Program-made: the position numbers and the translations under genes | Notes under the pieces: generated by a model | The model's input: the letters and a program-made list of their open reading frames with translations, nothing else | Database searches by the model: none | What the model was told of the DNA's origin: nothing | In this document: piece after piece, positions 16,143 through 24,526 of the stretch | Position numbering within the stretch: position 1 is the first letter of the stretch | How the letters are laid out: each line of letters opens with the position of its first letter | NCBI GenBank assembly: GCA_022865345.1 | Contig: JALHSU010000077.1 | Coordinates: forward strand, 1-45,906 | Direction of reading: 5' to 3' | Source: Candidatus Zixiibacteriota bacterium | GTDB lineage: Bacteria > Zixibacteria > MSB-5A5 > RBG-16-43-9 | Length of the DNA: 45,906 nucleotides

Positions 16143-16871
16143 TTATTTCCCCAAGGCTAACCGTTCTATGAGATAAGAGGACAAGTTCGCTTTTTTCATC
16201 TTCTGCTGAGTGCGTTTCAGGTCATAAGGAATTCTTTTAAGCCAGGCTTTTTTCTCATTTGAATCATAGATCAGGTAACAGGATTTATTGTTGCCATCTC
16301 TAGGCTGTCCTACAGAGCCTATGTTTATAAGGTATTTGTATCCCTCCTCGATCTGGGTCTCTGGCTCGTCCTGTAGAAAACAGCTTTTCTCCTTATACTT
16401 TTTTATTATGAAAGGAGAATGGGAATGCCCGATTAAACAAATCTGGCTATTAAAGTAAGAAAAATTCTCCTCAGCTTCTTCCAGATAAAAGATATAGTCC
16501 CAGTTTAAGGGCTCTTTGGGTGTGGAATGGACCAGATGGAAAATATCAAAGCGATGATCGATCTTGTAGCCGGAGATCATCTCTATGCTTTTCTCGGTAA
16601 GCTTCTTCCGGGTCCACTCGATAGCTTCTTTGGCGTAAGGATTGAAATAGCTGATGTCCAGAAGCCCTAAGGCAGCGTAATCGTGATTCCCCATCAGCTG
16701 TACTTCAGCCGTCTTCTGGATCAGGCTCAGGCATTCGTTTGGTTCAGGTCCGTAGCCCACGGCATCCCCCAGGAAAAAAAACTTCTCTATTTTCTCCGTC
16801 TCGAAATCTCTGATCACGCTTTTTAGTGCTTCTAAATTAGCGTGCACATCAGAGAAAAAAGCCAGACGCAT
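16143..16871 (-). CDS. Calcineurin-like metallophosphoesterase (YfcE/MJ0936-type)
   Basis: 242 residues. Metal-binding motifs in order: FSDVHAN (residues 6-12), FLGDAVGYGP (about 34-43), MGNHDYAA (about 60-67), HLVHSTPKEP (about 112) and IGHSHSPF (about 147). This is the compact phosphodiesterase/phosphatase fold that binds two metals. It starts one base after the FHA gene ends and stops 18 bases before the kinase gene, so the three are co-transcribed. It might counteract the kinase, but family members mostly cleave phosphodiesters or nucleotides, so the substrate remains open. Confidence 0.88.
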   Translation of the reverse strand: MRLAFFSDVHANLEALKSVIRDFETEKIEKFFFLGDAVGYGPEPNECLSLIQKTAEVQLMGNHDYAALGLLDISYFNPYAKEAIEWTRKKLTEKSIEMISGYKIDHRFDIFHLVHSTPKEPLNWDYIFYLEEAEENFSYFNSQICLIGHSHSPFIIKKYKEKSCFLQDEPETQIEEGYKYLINIGSVGQPRDGNNKSCYLIYDSNEKKAWLKRIPYDLKRTQQKMKKANLSSYLIERLALGK

Positions 16872-17564
16872 TTAACTTTTCCTTTGGATGAAGCGGAAAA
16901 CCGACTTACCTATCTGGATAAGATCATCGTTTTTCAGCCTGTGTCTCTGGACCTCCTCACCATTTACCTGGGTCATCCCTTTCCTGCCCAGACTGACCAG
17001 CAGATACTCATCGTTTTCTTTCACTATCTTAGCCTGAAGCTTGGGCAGGAAAAACCCACGAGCCCTTATATTGACGAAAGTCCCCTTGCCCAGGGTGATG
17101 ACCTCCTTGTCCAGAGGGCACTCTTTTCTATCTACGTTAAGTTCACCTAAAAGTACTGAACATCCGACCTTTTGAGTTATCTCCTGCTCTTTCCTGTCTT
17201 TGCTCAACAGGTCCTTGTGTTTTCGAGTCTGCATGACCATAGTGCCATCCATATCTGAAAGGCGAGGATCCTTGGATATGCTCTGGCGATAGGTCAGGTT
17301 AAATTTCCCTATGGTTATCAGGTCATTGTCCTTTAGAAATTCCTCTGTTATCTTGCGGTTATTGACGAAGGTTCCATTCAGGCTCTCGTTATCGATGATC
17401 ACTGCCCCGCTTGGATTGAATTCTATCTGAGCATGTTTCCTGGAAACTCCCCGGTTATTCAGAATGATATCATTATCCTGAGTCCTGCCGATGGTTATTC
17501 TCTTCTTCTCGGTAACCACCCTTTCGACAATCTTGTCCTCGAATTTGACGACTATCTCCGGCAT
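16872..17564 (-). CDS. Protein with two FHA domains
   Basis: 230 residues. FHA-1 (about 20-92) is canonical: ITIGRTQDNDIILNN, then VSRKHAQIEF and NESLNGTFVNN, containing the Gly-Arg, Ser-Arg-His and Asn-Gly residues that read phosphothreonine. FHA-2 (about 135-228) is degenerate, keeping VNGEEVQ and LIQIGKSVFRF but lacking the Arg and Ser-x-x-His, so it is probably structural. The linker DMDGTMVMQTRKHK contains Thr that could be kinase targets. It is first gene of the operon with the CHASE2 kinase and is likely its phosphothreonine-binding adaptor or substrate. GAAGGAGGGAT precedes the ATG. Confidence 0.9.
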   Translation of the reverse strand: MPEIVVKFEDKIVERVVTEKKRITIGRTQDNDIILNNRGVSRKHAQIEFNPSGAVIIDNESLNGTFVNNRKITEEFLKDNDLITIGKFNLTYRQSISKDPRLSDMDGTMVMQTRKHKDLLSKDRKEQEITQKVGCSVLLGELNVDRKECPLDKEVITLGKGTFVNIRARGFFLPKLQAKIVKENDEYLLVSLGRKGMTQVNGEEVQRHRLKNDDLIQIGKSVFRFIQRKS

Positions 17565-17644
17565 ATCCCTCCTCCTTCAACTTAAGAAATATATTTCTTC
17601 TGGCTTGTCAACAACTTTACCAGAATATCTCTATTAAAAAAGGC

Positions 17645-17672
17645 TTGCCTGTAAGCCCCATTCAATTATATT
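17645..17672 (+). promoter_or_regulatory. Promoter of dus, likely giving a leaderless mRNA
   Basis: TTGCCT at 17645-17650, 16 bases, TATATT at 17667-17672. Transcription would begin about 6-8 bases later, at or beside the ATG (17679). That fits the absence of any Shine-Dalgarno. The 115-bp divergent gap also carries minus-strand TTGACA (17606-17611) for the FHA operon. Confidence 0.45.
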
Positions 17673-17678
17673 GTCGTC

Positions 17679-18677
17679 ATGAAACTGGGAAACTTAAATC
17701 TTTCGGGCAGAGTGATTTTAGCTCCAATGGCCGGGGTAACAGACTCTTCTTTTCGGATTTTAGCCCGAAGTTTTGGGGCTACCTTAACTTATACTGAGAT
17801 GATCTCAGCTGATGGGCTTGTCCGTCAAAACACTAACTCGCTGAGGCTCCTTTACTTTAAAGAGGAGGAAAGACCAATAGGGATTCAGCTCTACGGCTCA
17901 GATCCGGAGAAACTGGCCTCTGCAGCAAAAGAAGTCGAAAGGCTAAAGCCGGACCTGATCGACCTTAACTTCGCTTGTCCCGTAAAGAAAGTGACCAAGA
18001 AAAATGGGGGCGCAGCGGTGTTAAGAGATTTAGGGCTTCTAAGAAAGATCGTTTCATCTGTGGCCAAATCTGTTTCCCTTCCAATAACTCTTAAGATCAG
18101 AAGCGGCTGGGATTCAGAAAATATCGTGGCTTTAGAGGTAGCTAAGATTGCGCAAGATTGTGGAGTAATCGCCTTAACCATTCATCCCCGTACCGGCAAA
18201 TCTATGTTCAGAGGAAAGGCAAATTGGGATATAATCGGAGAGGTGAAATCTAAAGTGAACCTGACTATCCTGGGCTCAGGTGATATTTTTTCTCCTCAGG
18301 ATGTCAAGAAAATGATAGATTCGACCGGCTGTGATGGGGTGATGGTAGGAAGAGGTGCTCTGGGGAATCCATGGATCTTTGAAAGAGCAAACTATTATCT
18401 CGCGACAAATGAGCTTTTACCTGAACCCTCTATCCAGGAAGTGATAGATGTGGTTTTAAAGCATCTCAGTCTTTCTGTCCAGGAAAGGGGAGAGTACTGG
18501 GGAATTATGAGGATGAGAAAGCATCTTCTCTGGTATATAAAAAAACTTCCCGGGAATCAGGAATTAAGAAAAAATATAATTTCGACTGAGAAATTCGAAG
18601 ATTTGAAAAGAGCATTTGAATTCTATTTATTTTCAAATACTCCTCTCTCAGAGAGGAGTATAGGGGCTGAGATTTAA
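17679..18677 (+). CDS. dus: tRNA-dihydrouridine synthase
   Basis: 332 residues, normal for Dus. FMN-barrel motifs: APMAGVTDSSFR (residues 15-26), catalytic Cys100 in DLNFACPVKKV, KNGGAAVLRD, LKIRSGWD, TIHPRTGKSMFRG and GCDGVMVGRGALGNPWIF, then the C-terminal helical tRNA-binding domain. It reduces uridine to dihydrouridine in tRNA. DusB-like by overall look, though the subtype is not certain. The family's usual DxNxGCP is here DLNFACP. It is followed after 3 bases by larB, so a shared transcript is likely although the pathways are unrelated. Confidence 0.94.
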   Translation: MKLGNLNLSGRVILAPMAGVTDSSFRILARSFGATLTYTEMISADGLVRQNTNSLRLLYFKEEERPIGIQLYGSDPEKLASAAKEVERLKPDLIDLNFACPVKKVTKKNGGAAVLRDLGLLRKIVSSVAKSVSLPITLKIRSGWDSENIVALEVAKIAQDCGVIALTIHPRTGKSMFRGKANWDIIGEVKSKVNLTILGSGDIFSPQDVKKMIDSTGCDGVMVGRGALGNPWIFERANYYLATNELLPEPSIQEVIDVVLKHLSLSVQERGEYWGIMRMRKHLLWYIKKLPGNQELRKNIISTEKFEDLKRAFEFYLFSNTPLSERSIGAEI

Positions 18678-18680
18678 AAG

Positions 18681-19433
18681 ATGAACCCTCAGAAGCTGTT
18701 AGAGCTTTTAAATAAAGTAAAGGCAAGAAAGCTTACTCCCCAAAGAGCACTCGAATATCTGAAGACTCTGCCTTTTGAGGATTTAGGTTTTGCCAGAGTT
18801 GACCTCCACCGTCATCTAAGAAAAGGGTTTCCTGAAGTCATCTATTGCCAGGGGAAATCAGTTGAGCAGATAATCAAGATCGCTCAGAAGATCAAACAGT
18901 CGGGTTCGGTAGTGCTCGGGACCAGAATAGAAAAAGAGGTTTTTCAGCAAGTCAAACCTTATTTCCATGAAGCAAAATATTATCCGCAGGCAAAGATTTT
19001 TATCCTGGAGTCTAAAAGACGAGGAACTCACAGGCTAAAAGGGAATATCCTGGTCATCTCTGCTGGAACCTCAGATATTCCCGTGGCTGAAGAGGCGGCT
19101 TTGACCTGTGAGGTGATGGGAAACAGGGTGGAAAGGCTTTATGATGTGGGAGTGGCTGGGATCCATCGTTTTTTAGCATACATAGATAAGCTGAAAAAAG
19201 CAAAAGTGATAATAGTAGTTGCCGGGATGGAAGGGGCTTTGCCTTCTGTGGTATCAGGTCTGGTGGACAAACTGGTGATTGCGGTTCCTACCAGCATAGG
19301 ATATGGCACTGCTTTTGGCGGGGTAGCTCCTTTGTTAGCTATGCTTAACTCCTGTGCTTCTGGAGTGGTGGTAGTAAACATAGATAATGGCTTTGGAGCA
19401 GGCTGTGCGGCAAGTTTGATAAATCAGTTGTAA
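18681..19433 (+). CDS. larB: LarB: pyridinium-3,5-biscarboxylic acid mononucleotide synthase
   Basis: 250 residues, full length. The N-terminal part has DLHRHLRKGFPEVIYCQGK and the C-terminal PurE-like domain (about 125-250) has SAGTSDIPVAEEAALT, YDVGVAGIHR and GMEGALPSVVSGL. LarB carboxylates and hydrolyses nicotinic acid adenine dinucleotide, the first step to the nickel-pincer nucleotide cofactor of lactate racemase and related enzymes. larC follows but is separated by an unrelated gene, and larE and larA are not in the window. It begins 3 bases after dus. Confidence 0.93.
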   Translation: MNPQKLLELLNKVKARKLTPQRALEYLKTLPFEDLGFARVDLHRHLRKGFPEVIYCQGKSVEQIIKIAQKIKQSGSVVLGTRIEKEVFQQVKPYFHEAKYYPQAKIFILESKRRGTHRLKGNILVISAGTSDIPVAEEAALTCEVMGNRVERLYDVGVAGIHRFLAYIDKLKKAKVIIVVAGMEGALPSVVSGLVDKLVIAVPTSIGYGTAFGGVAPLLAMLNSCASGVVVVNIDNGFGAGCAASLINQL

Positions 19434-19530
19434 GTAGGGCAGGCATCCCTGCCTGTCCTTGGGATGAAAAAATTAGAGGCAAAGGCACGATGAGGCAGTC
19501 TTCCGGTGGCACAGGCTTCCAGCCTGTGAC
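19434..19530. repeat. REP-like hairpins after larB
   Basis: GTAG then GGCAGG/CTGCC at 19434-19458 begins directly behind the larB stop. GTGGCACAGGCT, TCC, AGCCTGTGAC follows at about 19507-19530. They separate larB from the inserted gene at 19550. Confidence 0.6.
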
Positions 19531-19549
19531 TCCCTATAGGTGATTAGAT

Positions 19550-20344
19550 ATGCTGAAAAGATTTAACAAAATTTTTGGAATTCAGGAATCAGCGGAAGAA
19601 GAAAAAAGAAAATTTACCCAAAGAATCAATCAGACTGTTTTCGATGAAATTGAAGAAGATGAGAAGTATGGGATCGTATTTAGGACTATATGTTACGGGC
19701 TAGGGAAGAATGCAGATGACCTCATAGATAGTGCCAACCCGATCCTCAGCAGTGATGGTTATAACATACCAGCTTTGCGCAAGTTGACTGGCGACAATTT
19801 TCTGCAGACACTTAGAATCCTTGAACTGCTTTACAGATTTTTTAAAAAAAATAATGACAGGAGAAAAACAATAACTTCTTGGATAGAAAATGCATTATCA
19901 ATTGCAACAGTTGATTTAGGAGTTAGGTGGAAAAAGGGGATGTTTTATCCAAGCGGAGCAAAAGTGCTTGATAAGAAATTAGTTGAAGAACCGCTTGATT
20001 GGCTTGAGGATTATCCAAATGAAAAGAGCAATTTTTTAAAAGCGATTAAAAACTACACTTCCAAGAAATATGACCAAGTGATTATAGACTGCTATTTGGT
20101 TGTTGAAGGTCTGGTGAGAAAAATTTTAAAGAATAAGAAGACATTAGACAACAACTGTGATGAGTTATTTAAAAAGATAGGATTATCTCAAGAATGGAAA
20201 TCGTTCTTGAAAAATTATATTGTTTTTGCTAATCAATATAAAAGACATGCAAGTGATAAACAGCACGCTATTAGTCCATCAGAAGTAGAATCGTTTTTAT
20301 ATTTTACAGGATTAATGACTCGATTGATCATTGAATCTAAATAA
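19550..20344 (+). CDS. HEPN-like (Abi_C-type) protein, probable defence gene
   Basis: 264 residues, all-helical in appearance and clearly more AT-rich than its neighbours. The C-terminal part (about 160-260) contains YKRHASDKQHAISPSEVESF. R232 and H239 give an R-x6-H motif within the Rx4-6H range of HEPN ribonucleases, and the HASDK...EVEFFLY-like context resembles Abi-C domains of abortive-infection proteins. The N-terminal part has no recognised domain. It sits between larB and larC, flanked by palindromic repeats (19434-19530 and 20354-20411), and looks inserted. The HEPN/Abi reading is inference from motif and context. No antitoxin is visible beside it. Confidence 0.6.
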   Translation: MLKRFNKIFGIQESAEEEKRKFTQRINQTVFDEIEEDEKYGIVFRTICYGLGKNADDLIDSANPILSSDGYNIPALRKLTGDNFLQTLRILELLYRFFKKNNDRRKTITSWIENALSIATVDLGVRWKKGMFYPSGAKVLDKKLVEEPLDWLEDYPNEKSNFLKAIKNYTSKKYDQVIIDCYLVVEGLVRKILKNKKTLDNNCDELFKKIGLSQEWKSFLKNYIVFANQYKRHASDKQHAISPSEVESFLYFTGLMTRLIIESK

Positions 20345-20353
20345 CTTTTGCAG

Positions 20354-20411
20354 GTAAGTCAGACATCCCTGTCTGATCGCATATAACAACAGACAAGAAT
20401 GTCTGTTCTAC
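20354..20411. repeat. BIME-like paired palindrome, CAGACA class
   Basis: The foot is GTAA instead of GTAG, then GTCAGACA, TCCC, TGTCTGAT. Arm 2 is AACAGACA, AGAA, TGTCTGTT followed by CTAC. It lies 9 bases after the HEPN-like gene stop and ends 15 bases before larC. Its right arm supplies an ATG (20399) in frame with larC. Confidence 0.8.
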
Positions 20412-20425
20412 CAATGAGTAAATTT

Positions 20426-21613
20426 ATGAAAATCGCTTATTTTGACTGTTTCTCCGGCATTGCCGGGGATATGATTATAGGTGCTCTGCTGGATGCGGGG
20501 CTGGAGATTTCGGCTCTAAAAAGAGAGCTTAAGAAACTTCCTTTGACAGGATATCAAGTCAAAGCTTATAAAACTAAAAAAAAGGGAATCAGAGGGACGA
20601 AATTTGAGGTCAAAGCACCTGAAGAGAAGATTCACAGAAATCTGAAAGATATATTCAAAATAATTGATAAAAGTTCTCTGGATAAAAAAATCAGGGATGA
20701 TTCTAAAAAGATATTCAAGAGGTTAGCTGAGGCTGAAGCAAAAGTCCACGGTGTAAGCGTCGACAAAATCCATTTTCACGAAGTGGGTGGAGTGGATGCG
20801 ATAATCGATATCGTGGGTGCGGTTATAGGCTTGGACATTCTTGAAGTCGATAAAATCTATTCATCTCCGCTTTCTTTTGGAAAAGGATTTGTCAAATTCT
20901 CCCACGGAAAATTTCCGGTTCCTGCTCCAGCCACAGTCGAGCTTTGTAAAAATATCCCGGTAAGATACACTGATATCGAAGGAGAGCTGGTTACTCCGAC
21001 CGGTGCGGCGATCATAACTACCTTAGCTGAATTTTCACCTAGGCTGGATTTCAAAATTGAAAAGATAGGTTATGGCGCTGGCTCAGCAGATTTGAAGGAA
21101 ATTCCTAACCTCTTGAGAGTGATGACTGGTGAAAAGAACCTTGATTTAGAGCAGGATGAAATCCTGGTTTTGGAGACCAACATAGACAATACCACTCCTG
21201 AGGTTTTAGGATATCTCACTGAGAAGCTGATAGAAAAAGGTGCACTGGATGTATACCTTGTGCCTATCATTATGAAAAAAGGAAGGCCCGGAACCATTCT
21301 CTCGGTCATCTGTAAGGTTGACAAATTGAATGAGCTTTCCTCTCTTATCTTTTCTGAGACCGGAACTATAGGACTACGGACTCAGTTTCATTTAAGAAAA
21401 AAACTTCCCCGAAAGATTAAAGTGGTTGAAACTAGGTTTGGAAAAGCAAGGGTAAAGATAATAACTGATGGGGAGAAAATTCATATTTCTCCTGAATATG
21501 AAGATTGCAAAATCTTGGCTGAGAAAAATAATTTGCCTTTAAAACAAATCTACCGCGAAGTCGAAAAAAGTTTCTGGTCAGGCGTAGGGGATAGAGCATC
21601 GTTCTGTTCATAA
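20426..21613 (+). CDS. larC: LarC: nickel-inserting enzyme of nickel-pincer cofactor synthesis
   Basis: 395 residues from the ATG that gives the family-typical start MKIAYFDCFSGIAGDM. An upstream in-frame ATG at 20399 lies in the repeat and is rejected. Further motifs are HFHEVGGVDAIIDIVGAV (about 112), FPVPAPATVELCKNIPV and ELVTPTGAAIITTLAEF. LarC inserts nickel into the pyridinium bis-thiocarboxylate ligand with CTP. In some bacteria larC is made from two frames by frameshift. Here it is a single open frame. Separation from larB by a foreign gene is notable. Confidence 0.93.
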   Translation: MKIAYFDCFSGIAGDMIIGALLDAGLEISALKRELKKLPLTGYQVKAYKTKKKGIRGTKFEVKAPEEKIHRNLKDIFKIIDKSSLDKKIRDDSKKIFKRLAEAEAKVHGVSVDKIHFHEVGGVDAIIDIVGAVIGLDILEVDKIYSSPLSFGKGFVKFSHGKFPVPAPATVELCKNIPVRYTDIEGELVTPTGAAIITTLAEFSPRLDFKIEKIGYGAGSADLKEIPNLLRVMTGEKNLDLEQDEILVLETNIDNTTPEVLGYLTEKLIEKGALDVYLVPIIMKKGRPGTILSVICKVDKLNELSSLIFSETGTIGLRTQFHLRKKLPRKIKVVETRFGKARVKIITDGEKIHISPEYEDCKILAEKNNLPLKQIYREVEKSFWSGVGDRASFCS

Positions 21614-21650
21614 ATAAATTTGGACAAAAAACTGATAAGAGGGTCAGGTT

Positions 21651-22826
21651 TTGGAAAAGATAAGATTAAGAAAGAGTGAGGATAAAAGGATAAGAGAAGG
21701 GCATCTATGGGTTTTTTCTAACGAGATTGATGAACCCATAGAAGCAAAAGGGGAAGGGGAAGTTGTAGAAGTGCATGACTCCAGAGGTGGCTTTCTGGCA
21801 AAAGGATATTATAATCGCCATTCTCTAATTGCAATCAGGGTCTTGACCTATGAGAAGGATCAGAAAATAGATCAGGATTTCTTTTTCAAAAGGATGGAGC
21901 AGGCTTTAAAATACAGGCATAGGATTTATCCCCAGCTTTCATCCTACAGAGTGGTCTACTCTGAGGGCGACTTTTTACCTGGTTTGATCATAGATAAATA
22001 TGAGAAGAATTTGGTCCTGCAGATTTTGACTTTAGGGATGGAGAGATTTGAAAATGAAATAATCAAGGCTTGCGAGAAGTTATTTCTGCCAGTGCGGATA
22101 GTTTTGCGGAACGATACCTTTTTTAGAGAGTTGGAGGGTCTGGTGCAGGGGGTAAAGATCGTCAAAGGCGATATCGAAAATCCAGCTCTGATCGAGGAGT
22201 TTGGCTTGAAATTCTTTGTGGATTTAAAAGAAGGGCAGAAGACCGGTTTTTTCTTTGACCAGAAGGAAAACCGGCTCATGGGTGCGATTTATGCTAAAGG
22301 AAGAAAAGTACTGGATTGTTTTTGTTACACCGGCGCCTGGGGAATATCTTCAGCTAAGAACGGAGCAAAAGGGATTTTGGCAATTGATAGCTCCGAGAAA
22401 AGTCTAGAGCTGGCGCAGAAGAATGCGAAGTTAAATGAGGTCGATAAGCTCTGCACTTTTGTAAAAGGGGATTCCTTCGAGGTCTTACGAGGGTTAGCAC
22501 AAAAGGGTGAAAAATTCGATATGGTTATCTTAGACCCACCGGCTTTTGTGAAAAGCAAAAGCAAATTGGTTGAGGGTATGAAAGGCTATAAAGAGATTAA
22601 TCTCCAAGGTCTGAAACTTCTGGACAAAGGGGGGATATTAATTTCCTGTTCTTGCTCGCATAATTTTTCCAAAGACCTTTTTATGGAGATGCTTAAATCA
22701 GCCGCCAAAGATGCCCATAAGACCCTCCGCCTGATCGAATTCCGCACCCAGGCAAAAGACCACCCTATCCTTCTGTCCATGCCGGAGACCGAATATCTGA
22801 AATGTGCGATTTTAGAGGTGATTTAG
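21651..22826 (+). CDS. RlmI-like 23S rRNA (cytosine-C5) methyltransferase
   Basis: 391 residues, the usual length. An N-terminal PUA domain (about 1-78: IREGHLWVFSNEI, GFLAKGYYNRHS) is followed by a RlmI/RlmK-type middle (YSEGDFLPGLIIDKY) and a Rossmann methyltransferase: SAM motif VLDCFCYTGAWGISSAK, acidic AIDSSEKSL, DPPAFVKSK and catalytic-site SCSCSH. It probably methylates C1962 of 23S rRNA. The start is TTG 21651, with AGAGGG at 21639 as ribosome site. No alternative ATG keeps the PUA domain whole. It is in the same direction as larC, 37 bases downstream, with no obvious functional tie. Confidence 0.9.
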   Translation: MEKIRLRKSEDKRIREGHLWVFSNEIDEPIEAKGEGEVVEVHDSRGGFLAKGYYNRHSLIAIRVLTYEKDQKIDQDFFFKRMEQALKYRHRIYPQLSSYRVVYSEGDFLPGLIIDKYEKNLVLQILTLGMERFENEIIKACEKLFLPVRIVLRNDTFFRELEGLVQGVKIVKGDIENPALIEEFGLKFFVDLKEGQKTGFFFDQKENRLMGAIYAKGRKVLDCFCYTGAWGISSAKNGAKGILAIDSSEKSLELAQKNAKLNEVDKLCTFVKGDSFEVLRGLAQKGEKFDMVILDPPAFVKSKSKLVEGMKGYKEINLQGLKLLDKGGILISCSCSHNFSKDLFMEMLKSAAKDAHKTLRLIEFRTQAKDHPILLSMPETEYLKCAILEVI

Positions 22827-22845
22827 GTAAAACCGATATTCGTGT

Positions 22846-22911
22846 GTCATTCTGAACGAAGTGAAGAATCTCCTATAGATTCGTCGGTCGCTTTCGCTCC
22901 CTCAGAATTAC
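22846..22911. repeat. CATTCTGA palindromic element
   Basis: GTCATTCTGA at the left pairs imperfectly with TCAGAATTAC at the right, with an inner GAATCT / AGATTC hairpin. The same outer-stem plus inner-hairpin form occurs in the next element. It lacks GTAG feet and so belongs to a different family. Confidence 0.6.
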
Positions 22912-22966
22912 AAAGGATAGGTTTGCTCTTCTTGAGTGCAAGTTAGGTTTACCGCTTATTTACTTG

Positions 22967-23059
22967 GTCATTGCGAGTCCCCCTGCAGGGACGAAGCAAT
23001 CCGTCGACAGTGTGTAGATTGCTTCGTCATCCGCCTGTGGCGAGACTCCTCGCAATGAC
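22967..23059. repeat. CATTGCGAG palindromic element
   Basis: GTCATTGCGAG (22967-22977) is the exact inverse of CTCGCAATGAC (23049-23059). Inside, GACGAAGCAATC pairs with GATTGCTTCGTC. A truncated half copy lies at 26969-27003. With the previous element it fills the 350-base gap between the methyltransferase gene and the insertion sequence. Confidence 0.8.
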
Positions 23060-23176
23060 ATAATCAGGGCCTGGGTAACCCAGCCCCTGCATTTTTTATC
23101 CGTCATTCGTCATCAGTCATTTCTTTTCATTATTGATTATATTTCTGTCTTTGCCATATAATAATGTCAGTAGTTT

Positions 23177-24390
23177 GCAAATAGAGGATGTCAGGTCCTG
23201 GGGATCCGTTTTAGGATTATAATCGTCCATATGGATGATTAGGATGTTAAACCTGACGAGGGAAGAGGCCCAGAGGTATAAAGTAATTTCGGAAGTAACT
23301 GAGGAGTACCTTAAGGTCAAGGAGGCGGCAGAGCTTTTAGGGTTAAGCGAGCGACAGATATACCGGATAAAGGCACGAGTTCAGAGAGAGGGAGGAGGGG
23401 GAGTAATTCACAGGAGCAAGGGTAAGAAGAGTCCTCGCTGGATAACTATGAAGGTGAAGGATAAGATAGGTCAGCTTTACAAGACCAAATACCGAGGTTT
23501 TAATCTTACCCATATGACAGAGTATTTGAACAGCGAGGAGAGGATAAGGGTTTCGAGGGAATCTGTGAGGCAGATATTGTTGGAGAAGGGTTCTTATATC
23601 AAGAAGAAGAGCTATCCCAGGCACAGGCAGTGGAGGGAGCCTTCTTATAGAGAGGGTCAGATGGTTCAATCTGACACCTCGGATCTTGACTGGCTGGAGG
23701 GGATCCGCCCGAGGCGGACAAGGCTTTATCTGATTGGGGGTGTAGATGATGCCACCAGTAAGGTGGCCGGGGCAGCGTTTGTGCTGACAGATGGGGTAAG
23801 GGAGAATACCGGCTTAAAGGGGAATATCCTTATACCCAATTTAGCAGGGCTTTAAGGGAATTAGGTATAAAGATGATCTACGCCTATTCACCTCAGGCCA
23901 AGGGGAGGGTTGAGAGGAAGTTCGGGGTGTTACAGGATAGGCTCTGCTCTGAGCTAAGATTACATAACATCTCCAGTTTAGAGGAAGCCAATCGCTATCT
24001 AACCCAGGAGTTTATTCCCAAACACAACCGGAGGTTTTCCCGATGGGCCAAAGAACCTGACCCTGCCTATAGACCAGTACCTAAGGGATTAAAGTTAAAG
24101 GATATCTTCTGTTTAAAAGAGGAAAGGACTGTGGCTGCAGATAACACCATAAGTTATAAGGGGAAGTTCTTTCAAATACTGCCGGATGAATATAGGTTAA
24201 GCTTTTTCAAGACGAAAGTAGAGGTGCACGAACATCTGGACGGCTCCATAAATATCTTCTACCAGAGCAAAAAACTGAAACATAAACCTATATCCAAGGA
24301 AAGGATAAAATCCTTTGGTTCTGTTTCTGGACAAAAGAAAAATGAACTTACAACTATCCCGATTAATCGGGACTGACATCTTTAATTTGC
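23177..24390 (+). mobile_element. Decayed insertion sequence (ISNCY-type) with inverted ends
   Basis: Left end GCAAATAGAGGATGTCAG (23177-23194) matches the inverse of the right end CTGACATCTTTAATTTGC (24373-24390) at 15 of 18 positions. These ends bracket the broken transposase gene. The element is about 1.2 kb. A target duplication was not identifiable by eye. Confidence 0.65.
23235..24376 (+). pseudogene. Transposase pseudogene, HTH plus DDE (rve) domain
   Basis: The N-terminal half (23235-23855) has an HTH region (VKEAAELLGLSERQIYRIKAR) and the first catalytic stretch (MVQSDTSDLDWLEG, GGVDDATSKVAG). After about residue 195 the frame shifts by one base. The second frame resumes as YTQFSRALRELGIKMIYAYS, then GRVERKFGVLQDRL with the last catalytic Glu, to 24376. 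The stretch holding the second catalytic Asp (typically LYSDRHSIF in this family) is missing, so there is both an internal deletion and a frameshift. It cannot be active. The family is placed by protein style, not by search. Confidence 0.85.
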
Positions 24391-24470
24391 GTTGACAAGG
24401 CTGGGGTTTTTTATTGACTTTAGTTCACCATAGTATTTATTTAGTACAATTGAGATGCAATGGAAGGGTG

Positions 24471-24496
24471 GCACCCTCAAACGAGTTTAAGGGTGC
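24471..24496. repeat. GCACCCTCAAAC hairpin
   Basis: GCACCCTCAAAC, GA, GTTTAAGGGTGC, with one mismatch in the stem. The same CACCCTCAAAC...GTTTGAGGGTG stem occurs at 37905-37928 and 38439-38462. It sits in the leader of the radical SAM gene. The 24391-24526 gap otherwise holds only weak promoter-like TTGACT (24414-24419). Confidence 0.65.
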
Positions 24497-24526
24497 TATT
24501 TCCCGTAAGTCAGTATAGAGAATAAT

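Noticed and set aside
20399-20425. N-terminal extension of LarC (MSVLPMSKF)
   Set aside because: It is encoded by the repeat, and family members start at MKIAYFD.
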